Shown here: piece after piece, positions 1 through 5,666 of the stretch
Layout of the letters: every line of letters begins with the position of its first letter
How positions within the stretch are numbered: the first letter of the stretch is position 1
Origin: Candidatus Parcubacteria bacterium
Lineage (GTDB): Bacteria; Patescibacteriota; Patescibacteriia; JAACEG01
Assembly: GCA_023142625.1 (NCBI GenBank)
Contig: JAGLJD010000002.1
Location: forward strand, 1 to 5,947
Reading direction: 5' to 3'
DNA length: 5,947 bases
The notes under the pieces: generated by a model
Told to the model about the DNA's origin: nothing
Databases searched by the model: none
The model's input: only the letters and a program-made list of their open reading frames with translations
Made by a program: the position numbers and the translations under genes

Positions 1-1162
1 TGCCGTAAATATCCAAAACAACCACTCTGTCCGCGCCGTTAAAACTTTTAGCAAAATCGGCAAGCAGCGCTTTTGTCCTTGAAAAAGAATGCGGCTGAAA
101 AACAACCAAAAATTTTCTATCTTTAAAATTCTGTTTTGCCGTTTTTATGGTCGCTTTAATTTCTGCTGGGTGATGCGCGTAGTCGTCATAAATAACAAAA
201 TTTTTAAACTTTCCTTTTTCCTCCATCCTTCTTTCAGCGCCGGCAAAATCAGTTAGAGTTTTTTTAACAATTTTCAAATCTATTTTAAAAACTTGAGACA
301 GCGCGATAACCGGCAAAGAGTTTAAAATATTATGCTCGCCTAAAACTTTAAGTTCAAATATTCCTAACTTTTTTTTATTCACAAAAATATTAAATCTATT
401 TTTTCCGTTATTATCGCTTAATATTTTGTAAGTTATATCTCCGCTATTTTTTCCAAAACCGATAACTTTCGCTTTAATCCCCTTTATTACCTCCTTTACA
501 TTTTTATCGTCAAAATTTGCAATCACGACGCAATCTTTGCCTAATTTTTTTACAAATTTACTAAAAGCGCTTTTATACTCTTTTATGGTCGGAAAAAAAT
601 CAGGATGATCAAAATCAATATTATTCAAAATAATAATTTTCGGCTGATAATACCGCAATTTATTCTGGTATTCGTCAGCTTCTAAAACAAAATATTTTGA
701 CTTGCCGATAATCGCGTTTCCTTTAAAATTTTTTACCAGCGAGCCGACCAAGACAGTTGGATCTAATTTCGCTTTTTGCAGCAGCAACCCTGACATAGCG
801 GTGACGGTTGTCTTTCCATGCGTTCCGCAGACTGCGATGCCGAATTTTTCATTGAACAGATCCGCTAATGCCACAGGATACGGCAAAATTTTTAAACTCC
901 TCTTTTTCGCCTCTTTTATTTCTATATTATCATCTTTTACGCATGTTGAGTGAACGACTAAATTAACTTCTTTTGGCAGATTTTTTCTATTAAATTTTTT
1001 ATAAACTCTGATTTCCGCTTTTTTCAAAACTTTGCCGTAAAAATGATCACCGCTATCAGAACCGATAACTTCGCATCCTAGTTTTTTATATATCTGCGCC
1101 AGCGCCGAAGTCCCAGCCCCCTCAATCCCGATAAAATATATTTTTTTTGATTTCAATTCCAT
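1..1162 (-). CDS. murC: UDP-N-acetylmuramate--L-alanine ligase (MurC), C-terminus cut by window edge
   Basis: Cytoplasmic Mur ligase that adds L-alanine to UDP-N-acetylmuramic acid using ATP, the first step of the peptidoglycan stem peptide. My translation of the minus strand gives 387 residues from ATG at 1162 to the window edge without a stop. Visible motifs in order: nucleotide-sugar binding loop YFIGIEGAGTSALA (about 9-22), ATP P-loop CGTHGKTT (112-119), EADEY (161-165), NNIDFDHPDFF (180-190), the C-terminal-domain signature DDYAHHPAEI (326-335) and FQPHSFSRTKALL (355-367). Family members are usually about 440-480 residues, so roughly 60-90 are missing. The start is well placed, because the Rossmann-like loop begins only eight residues in. 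It follows the preceding gene by 9 bases and has no Shine-Dalgarno sequence, so it is probably the last visible gene of an operon with the defence genes. EADEY is also typical of Mpl, but the short N-terminus and the FQPH-SRT segment favour MurC. Confidence 0.9.
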   Translation of the reverse strand, partial: MELKSKKIYFIGIEGAGTSALAQIYKKLGCEVIGSDSGDHFYGKVLKKAEIRVYKKFNRKNLPKEVNLVVHSTCVKDDNIEIKEAKKRSLKILPYPVALADLFNEKFGIAVCGTHGKTTVTAMSGLLLQKAKLDPTVLVGSLVKNFKGNAIIGKSKYFVLEADEYQNKLRYYQPKIIILNNIDFDHPDFFPTIKEYKSAFSKFVKKLGKDCVVIANFDDKNVKEVIKGIKAKVIGFGKNSGDITYKILSDNNGKNRFNIFVNKKKLGIFELKVLGEHNILNSLPVIALSQVFKIDLKIVKKTLTDFAGAERRMEEKGKFKNFVIYDDYAHHPAEIKATIKTAKQNFKDRKFLVVFQPHSFSRTKALLADFAKSFNGADRVVVLDIYG

Positions 1163-1171
1163 AAATTTATC

Positions 1172-2404
1172 TTATAATTTTAGAAATAATCCGTCTATCT
1201 TTTTCTGCGCTTCAATCGTCTGCTGCAGACTCTCTATTATTTTTAAATAATGCCCTGCTTCTTCCGCGCTTAAATTTTTGCCGATTCTGTCTTTTATCCA
1301 TTTGTCTAAAACTTGATAACCGCCGATATAATATTCCCAAACCTCTAAACCGACATTTTCAAAATATTGATTTTCGCTTATGTATAATCTTTTTTCTTTT
1401 TTATTATACTCTCTTTTTTCAATCTTGTTTAATCCGATTCCGCAAAATTTCGCTGTCGTCTTTTTTAATTTTCTGTTTTTCAACAGATGCAAATCTATCA
1501 ATTCCTTGCCTATTTTACTTAACTCTTTAAACAGCTTATAATCTTTCGCAAATGGAATTCGCGGAAAATCTATTTTTAAAAATTCCTGATATTTTTTCCT
1601 GTATTTATTAGAATACAAAACCGCGTAAATATAATTAAAAACTTCTTCTGGCTTTATTATTTTATTATATTTCGCTTTTAACATTTCCAAAATTTCTTTT
1701 TTAATATTTGATCGCTTTGCCGGCTTGTCTAATTTATCAAACATAGCAACTGAACAATTTTTTTGTTCAGTGTATTGATCATAAAGGTAAAGCGGGAAAA
1801 CATACGATTGATGCCCGATTAAATGTTTATCAGATAAAAAATTTGTTATAAAAATTTCATTAAAAATTTCTAACTTACTATTATTCATCATAACAAGACC
1901 CAAATTATCACCTAAAAAATTATCCATTATTTTACGCCTTGCTCTTTGTAAAATTTTTTGATTATAAATTATAAACCTATCATCAAATGGACGATAATTA
2001 TATTTTTTTATTTGTTCGTCAATTTCTATATTTTTTAATTCATTGCGCCACCTTTTAACTAAATCTTTTTTTACTCCGTAATTCTGCATTGTAATCTCAA
2101 ATAACCCTTTATCTCTAATAGATAATTTTGTTGTTAAATCCTGCTTATTAAAACCAACCAAAACATCGTCTTTGCCAGTGGCAATTCCAGCGTTGTATTT
2201 TTCAAAAATATCTTTAACAGAAATAAATTTGCTATACTCGCCTTCTAATCTAAAATCTTTCGGCACGAAAAAACAAAACGGCTCTTTTGCTTCCAAATTC
2301 TGCCATTTAGTATTTTTAACACTATGACTTTTTAAAAACTCAAATTTCTCTTTTCTTAAGCCATAAAAATCCGAGTATTTAATTTTGGATTTGCTGTTTT
2401 TCAT
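1172..2404 (-). CDS. Recognition-domain half of a split type IIG / type ISP restriction-modification enzyme
   Basis: This 410-residue protein resembles the C-terminal specificity region of type ISP / IIG restriction-modification enzymes (LlaBIII-like C-terminal domain), which reads the DNA target for the linked nuclease and methyltransferase. Visible family hallmarks: KYSDFYGLRKEKFEFL (9-24), EPFCFFVPKDF (41-51), GIATGKDD (73-80), YNYRPFDDRFIIY (135-147), FPLYLY (203-208), and the block around residues 254-287 with NYIYAVLYSNKYRKKYQEFL followed by DFPRIPF. In relatives these follow directly after the methyltransferase core in one polypeptide. Here that core is a separate gene ending at 3579. 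There is no catalytic motif of its own. ATG at 2404 is the only start that keeps the whole recognition region, and an in-frame stop lies 12 codons upstream. The gene begins 4 bases after the abi-like stop, which suggests translational coupling. Its first half is noticeably AT-rich. It may work as a separate subunit or be an orphaned fragment. Confidence 0.85.
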   Translation of the reverse strand: MKNSKSKIKYSDFYGLRKEKFEFLKSHSVKNTKWQNLEAKEPFCFFVPKDFRLEGEYSKFISVKDIFEKYNAGIATGKDDVLVGFNKQDLTTKLSIRDKGLFEITMQNYGVKKDLVKRWRNELKNIEIDEQIKKYNYRPFDDRFIIYNQKILQRARRKIMDNFLGDNLGLVMMNNSKLEIFNEIFITNFLSDKHLIGHQSYVFPLYLYDQYTEQKNCSVAMFDKLDKPAKRSNIKKEILEMLKAKYNKIIKPEEVFNYIYAVLYSNKYRKKYQEFLKIDFPRIPFAKDYKLFKELSKIGKELIDLHLLKNRKLKKTTAKFCGIGLNKIEKREYNKKEKRLYISENQYFENVGLEVWEYYIGGYQVLDKWIKDRIGKNLSAEEAGHYLKIIESLQQTIEAQKKIDGLFLKL

Positions 2405-2408
2405 AAAA

Positions 2409-3311
2409 TTATATTTGTCTTTTAAAGAATCTTTTAATTAAAAAACTAATATAGGACGACGCCAATCCTATTACAAGTTCTATAATTTCATCGTCAATTT
2501 CTTTTTCTTTTTCAATTCCTTTAGAATGTCCAGCACCAGGCGTTTTGTTTCTAAGGGGTGCTATAATATGTTCTATACTATTATGAATGGGAATATTATA
2601 GGGACAATTAAAATAACCGCTGTCACGAACCCTATCAATAAGACTTTTCATTTGCCCTTTTTTATTCTTTATTTCCTTATCAATAATTCCATCATCTTTT
2701 GTAATTATATATTTTAATACAGTTTCTATGCTATCTGCTGCTTTTTTAATAGCCAATGGTTTATTTCCAGAATAATAACAAGTCATTGATTCCTGAAGTT
2801 CAATTTTTGCATTATCTAAATTTAATTCGCTGATAGCTAAAAAGGCTTTTTGTGATTCTACAAAATTTTCTTGTGATCCAATCTTTATTATTTCATTATT
2901 AATAATGCGATAACCAAAATTATCTATTTCAAATAAATTATTTATTTCTTGTATATAATTTTCTTTATTTATAGAATGATCTATATAAATTTGTACCGAA
3001 TCTAAAAATCGCGTCTTGGTGCTTAAAGATTCATATCTTAAAAACTCTATCATTGTTGCTTCTCGTTTTCCATTATTCATTAGGGCAACTTCAGGCAATA
3101 CTTCCCAACGATAATTTTCTAAAATTTCATTTTTTAAAAAATATTCTATTGAATTTATTCCCGTATAAAATCCATCCTCATTATAACAATTATCTTCTGA
3201 ATAATTTTTCATAATTTTAATAACAGCTATCCTAGTTTTATTTTGCAATAAATAAGATGGTTTAATTGGTTTTACTTTAAATTTTTGAGAATACAAATTT
3301 TTTCTTAACAT
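2409..3311 (-). CDS. Abortive-infection-like protein (Abi_C / HEPN-like C-terminal domain)
   Basis: The 300-residue product resembles abortive-infection proteins of the AbiJ / STM4504-CBY_0614 type, judged from remembered family patterns and not a search. The N-terminal part (about 20-120) is helical, with TRIAVIKIMKNY and NSIEYFLKNEIL segments, like the AbiJ N-terminal domains. The C-terminal part (about 155-300) has the Abi_C layout: an A/L-rich helix pair with YYSGNKPLAIKKAADSIETVLK (179-200), then PIHNSIEHIIAPLRN and GAGH (251-262). R254-N255 and H262 resemble the R-N...H catalytic motif of HEPN ribonucleases, though with seven residues between R and H, slightly more than usual. If active, it would be expected to cleave RNA and arrest growth of infected cells. 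No membrane segment or signal peptide is seen. It lies between the two halves of a restriction-modification enzyme and is AT-richer than most neighbours (10 G+C of 60 bases at 2941-3000). It has no Shine-Dalgarno sequence, and a palindrome overlaps its start codon. Confidence 0.7.
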   Translation of the reverse strand: MLRKNLYSQKFKVKPIKPSYLLQNKTRIAVIKIMKNYSEDNCYNEDGFYTGINSIEYFLKNEILENYRWEVLPEVALMNNGKREATMIEFLRYESLSTKTRFLDSVQIYIDHSINKENYIQEINNLFEIDNFGYRIINNEIIKIGSQENFVESQKAFLAISELNLDNAKIELQESMTCYYSGNKPLAIKKAADSIETVLKYIITKDDGIIDKEIKNKKGQMKSLIDRVRDSGYFNCPYNIPIHNSIEHIIAPLRNKTPGAGHSKGIEKEKEIDDEIIELVIGLASSYISFLIKRFFKRQI

Positions 3312-3324
3312 AAATTAATTTATG
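3309..3324. other. 16-bp perfect palindrome over the abi-like start codon
   Basis: The sequence CATAAATTAATTTATG is its own reverse complement and includes the ATG of the abi-like gene (3311-3309). It could be an operator for a dimeric repressor, possibly autoregulation, or a chance result of AT richness. No second copy was found in the window. Confidence 0.3.
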
Positions 3325-3352
3325 GATAATAAATTTATTGAATGATGCCTGA

Positions 3353-3358
3353 ATTATA
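3353..3358 (-). promoter_or_regulatory. Possible -10 box for the abi-like / recognition-domain / murC transcript
   Basis: Minus-strand TATAAT, a perfect -10 consensus, lies about 41 bases before the abi-like ATG in the gap after the methyltransferase gene. No acceptable -35 hexamer is seen 16-18 bases upstream; that region falls in the palindromic repeat. In AT-rich DNA such a hexamer is common by chance. Confidence 0.2.
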
Positions 3359-3370
3359 AAATACAAAATC

Positions 3371-3431
3371 CTGTCGCCCTAAATTCCGTCCAGATGACGG
3401 TCAGCCTTTGGCTGATATTTCAGGGTCTGTC
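3371..3431 (+). repeat. Palindromic intergenic repeat, long form with two inner hairpins
   Basis: An outer stem pairs CCCTAAAT (3377-3384) with ATTTCAGGG (3417-3425), with one bulged C. Inside it are two perfect hairpins: CCGTC/GACGG (3386-3390 with 3396-3400, 5-base loop) and TCAGCC/GGCTGA (3401-3406 with 3410-3415, 3-base loop). The result is a cloverleaf-like three-way junction. The ends TGTC...CCT and AGGGTCTGTCA match the well-known class of short intergenic repeats ending in GTCATCCTGAA-like sequence found in many bacterial genomes. It is noncoding and probably mobilised in trans. Confidence 0.6.
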
Positions 3432-3517
3432 ATTACTATTCGCTAAATTATAATTGAGCAAAAAAAATTTGATTTTTTACTTTATGCTTCTTAATGATAA
3501 TTCAATGAATTACAAGC

Positions 3518-3547
3518 ACAGATCCTGAAATAAATTCAGGATGACAA
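3518..3547 (-). repeat. Palindromic intergenic repeat, short form, inverted relative to the copy at 3371
   Basis: An 8-bp perfect stem pairs ATCCTGAA (3522-3529) with TTCAGGAT (3535-3542) around the loop ATAAA, flanked by ACAG and GACA. Bases 3518-3532 are the reverse complement of 3416-3430 with one mismatch in 15, so this is the same repeat family in the opposite orientation. It lacks the two inner hairpins of the other copy. It starts 32 bases beyond the methyltransferase stop and might act as a weak transcript-end structure. Confidence 0.6.
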
Positions 3548-3578
3548 TAAAAATAATAAAAAGGTCAATAAAATCCAT

Positions 3579-5417
3579 CTATAATTTAACCAACAAAATA
3601 ATGCTCACACCCTGCTGAATATTAAAAACATTCTCATCCTTTCCGCCTGCTGGCGTTTTTTCTTTCCGCTTGGCATTTCCGTGCAGATTTAAAATATAAA
3701 TTTCGTCAAAATCCTCGCTTAATTTTCGCCGCATATCGCGATGAATCAATCCGTCAAGATAAGAATTATTTGTAATAATGCCGACAATTCCTTTTCCAAC
3801 CCGCTTGATTTTATAATGCGCGAACGCTATAAATTTAATGTAATCATCAGACAGCGGCTGGATATTTTTCTCTTCTTTTCTCACTATCTCTTTGTAACTT
3901 TCATAAACTTCATTCAATTCAGAATCTTTTTTAATAACATTTGACGAACTTACAGAATAAGGCGGATTGCCCATTATAACCAAAACTGGCTTTTCTTTTT
4001 TCACTTTTCCTGCTTTCCGCGCCTCTTCGGACAGATCAGAAATAAAAATTTCATTCTGCCCTTCAATATTTGTAAAATCCAAAGTATTAGTCAGATAAAG
4101 CTTGAAGCGGTCGTCGTCATCCATTTTATACCCCAAATCTTCAAGCAACAGCGCGATTTTCAAATGCCCTATTATCCAAGACGCCATTGAGATTTCAAAA
4201 CTGTAAAAATTTTCTAAAATATGATCCTTGACAACTGTCAGCCAAGATCCGGGATTATTGCCTGCGTCAATCTCCTTTTTTGTCTCTATTATCGCTTGCG
4301 CTGGAAATGTGCAAGTGCCAGAAGCAAAATCAAGCAGAGTGACGCCGCGCGAAGCAAAACCGAATTCTTTCTTAAATCTCTTTTTTAATAAATCATTGAT
4401 GGAACTCACAATATATTCTGCTACTGGCAATGGCGTATAATATTCGCCCATTCTTTTCCTTTTTTCAGGATCATATTCAATTAAAAATGTCTCGTAAAAA
4501 TGCAAAATCGGATCCTTGCCTTTTTCTTTGCGAAGATCTTTCTTGATTTTTTCAATGTCGCAATACGCAAGAACCGTGGCAATGTCGTCAATAATATAAT
4601 CAATATTTTGCGTTAAATCCCTGCGGGACACAAAAGCGAAAGTATCGCGCAAAATTTTTAAATTTTTCGGGATTAAATCTTGGGCTACAATCCTATTAAA
4701 ATTTTTGCCTTTTTCCTTAAACTTTAAGCGCGCGATAAATAATCCATAAGCGACTGTCTGGGCATAAATGTCCGCAAAATATTCTTCGCTTAAATCAGGC
4801 ATTAAATATTTTTTAAAAGCCCTATAAATTTTATCAACATCGGTCTCTATATCATTGGTTAATTCTTCAAACAGCGGCTCTCTCATTCTTTTCGCGCGAG
4901 ACGCTAATTCTATCGCTAACTGCTTTGCTGTCTTTCTTTCAGGAATTGAAAAACTTATAAAATCCTCAAACAGCCCTAAACATTTTTCTCGGTTTTCAAC
5001 TGGCGTTAAAATTTTAATTTGAACTATTATATTCGGCTGCAATATGCGGACTTTTTTAATCCATCTCTTTTCGCTTTTTCGCCAAAGCCAAAAATCAATA
5101 AAATTCGTCAAAATAAAATTATCAAAATCTTTTTTATATCTTTCAATCTGCTCCGTGAACTCAACGGCTTCTAAATTCGGCGTTTTTAAAAAATCTTTTG
5201 CTTCAATAAAACCGATCAATTCTTTTCCGATGCGGACGACAAAATCCGGCTTGCTTCCCTGTTTCTTTTTCGGCAGGCTTGTTATTGACGCTTTCGCGTT
5301 TTTCTTAACAGCAAAAAATTGATCAAATAATTTAACCATTTCAGGATAATAGCTTTCTTCTGTCGCGTCTCCGCTTTTATAAATTTTCAACAGACTCTCT
5401 AAATACTGATTAAACAT
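3579..5417 (-). CDS. Nuclease + N6-adenine methyltransferase half of a split type IIG / type ISP restriction-modification enzyme
   Basis: A 612-residue protein with two activities expected in restriction-modification. Residues about 45-115 form a PD-(D/E)xK nuclease: SKPDFVVR (D58) followed by FIEAK (E72, K74). Residues about 160-315 are a helical connector. The methyltransferase follows: motif X-like GEYYTP (324-329), SAM-binding motif I LLDFASGTC (361-369), FEIS (407-410), and catalytic motif IV NPPY (484-487), giving N6-adenine methylation. It ends with LNLHGNAKRKE and ENVFNIQQGVSIILLVKL, the point where relatives run straight into the recognition domain. A TAG stop follows here, and that domain is encoded separately at 2404-1172. 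No helicase motifs lie between nuclease and methyltransferase, so this is not a full-length LlaGI-type ISP enzyme. Target choice must come from the separate recognition protein. ATG at 5417 has no Shine-Dalgarno sequence. The codons look undamaged, with no internal stop. Confidence 0.9.
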   Translation of the reverse strand: MFNQYLESLLKIYKSGDATEESYYPEMVKLFDQFFAVKKNAKASITSLPKKKQGSKPDFVVRIGKELIGFIEAKDFLKTPNLEAVEFTEQIERYKKDFDNFILTNFIDFWLWRKSEKRWIKKVRILQPNIIVQIKILTPVENREKCLGLFEDFISFSIPERKTAKQLAIELASRAKRMREPLFEELTNDIETDVDKIYRAFKKYLMPDLSEEYFADIYAQTVAYGLFIARLKFKEKGKNFNRIVAQDLIPKNLKILRDTFAFVSRRDLTQNIDYIIDDIATVLAYCDIEKIKKDLRKEKGKDPILHFYETFLIEYDPEKRKRMGEYYTPLPVAEYIVSSINDLLKKRFKKEFGFASRGVTLLDFASGTCTFPAQAIIETKKEIDAGNNPGSWLTVVKDHILENFYSFEISMASWIIGHLKIALLLEDLGYKMDDDDRFKLYLTNTLDFTNIEGQNEIFISDLSEEARKAGKVKKEKPVLVIMGNPPYSVSSSNVIKKDSELNEVYESYKEIVRKEEKNIQPLSDDYIKFIAFAHYKIKRVGKGIVGIITNNSYLDGLIHRDMRRKLSEDFDEIYILNLHGNAKRKEKTPAGGKDENVFNIQQGVSIILLVKL

Positions 5418-5432
5418 ATATTGCGTTATTTT

Positions 5433-5462
5433 TCTATAAATCTAAAATCTAATTACTTTGAA
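5433..5462 (-). promoter_or_regulatory. Weak candidate promoter for the nuclease-methyltransferase gene
   Basis: On the minus strand, TTCAAA (5462-5457) lies 18 bases before TATAGA (5438-5433), which is itself 15 bases from the ATG at 5417. Both hexamers are imperfect. If real, the leader would be only about 10 nt. The -35 element would lie within the terminal repeat of the adjacent MITE-like element. Confidence 0.2.
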
Positions 5463-5613
5463 TTACGAAATGCATCCTTTTTTGTCATTTTGAGCCGATA
5501 GGCGAAAAATCCCTTAAACATTACTTCTGTTTATAGTATTATTTAAGCGATTTCTCTCTTCGCTACCGCTCCGTTCGAAATGACAAAATGTTATTTCGTA
5601 ATTCAAGGTAATT
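5451..5613. mobile_element. MITE-like element with long imperfect inverted repeats
   Basis: The 21-base ends at 5451-5471 and 5593-5613 are inverted copies differing at one position (AATTACTTTGAATTACG against AATTACCTTGAATTACG). Similarity continues inward through TTTTGTCATTT and the AAATC-CTTAAA blocks, and the centre again pairs (CTTAAACATTACT against CTTAAATAATACT). The whole 163 bp can therefore fold as one long hairpin. ATCT flanks both sides (5447-5450 and 5614-5617), a possible 4-bp target duplication. The inner text GTTCGAAATGACAAA belongs to a widespread intergenic repeat class. No gene is encoded, so a transposase would have to act from elsewhere. Confidence 0.7.
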
Positions 5614-5617
5614 ATCT

Positions 5618-5659
5618 AATAGACCCGCTGAATTATTCATTCAGCGGGTCTATTTTTTT
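5618..5659 (+). terminator. Strong hairpin with U-tract, 16-bp perfect stem
   Basis: Bases 5618-5633 pair perfectly with 5639-5654 (core GACCCGCTGAAT / ATTCAGCGGGTC) around the loop TATTC. The plus strand continues into a run of seven T, a good intrinsic terminator for plus-strand transcription. It sits 8 bases after the stop of the minus-strand beta-propeller gene, its likely user, but in that direction the stem is followed only by AGATAATTACC, a poor U-tract. It may work in both directions. Confidence 0.75.
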
Positions 5660-5666
5660 ACAAAAA

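Noticed and set aside
161..190. Reading murC as Mpl because of EADEY
   Set aside because: The coordinates given are approximate for this motif (it lies near 670-690 in the window). The short N-terminus and FQPHSFSRTK with DDYAHHPAEI fit MurC better, though the C-terminus needed to be sure is outside the window.
702..953. Plus-strand open frame opposite murC
   Set aside because: It lies antisense to the strongly supported MurC frame and shows no domain or start signal.
1172..1185. Similarity between the 3' ends of the two R-M halves (both end ..KL-stop with AAATTATA)
   Set aside because: Only eight identical bases in AT-rich DNA; likely chance and not a duplication scar.
2526..2717. Plus-strand open frame opposite the abi-like gene
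   Set aside because: Short, with low-complexity composition, and a shadow of the minus-strand gene.
3510..3581. Translation beyond the methyltransferase stop (MDFIDLFIIFIVILNLFQDL) as a small membrane peptide
   Set aside because: The VILNLFQDL text is the known translation artefact of the palindromic intergenic repeat, not a gene.
2405..3590. Target-site duplication around the segment that splits the R-M enzyme
   Set aside because: AAATTATAG at the left break and AAATATAATTTTATG at the right are similar only in AT content; no convincing exact duplication or terminal inverted repeat of the whole segment is visible.
3741..5322. Plus-strand open frames at 3741-3944, 4228-4440 and 5044-5322
   Set aside because: All lie inside the nuclease-methyltransferase gene, antisense to recognised motifs, with no family resemblance.
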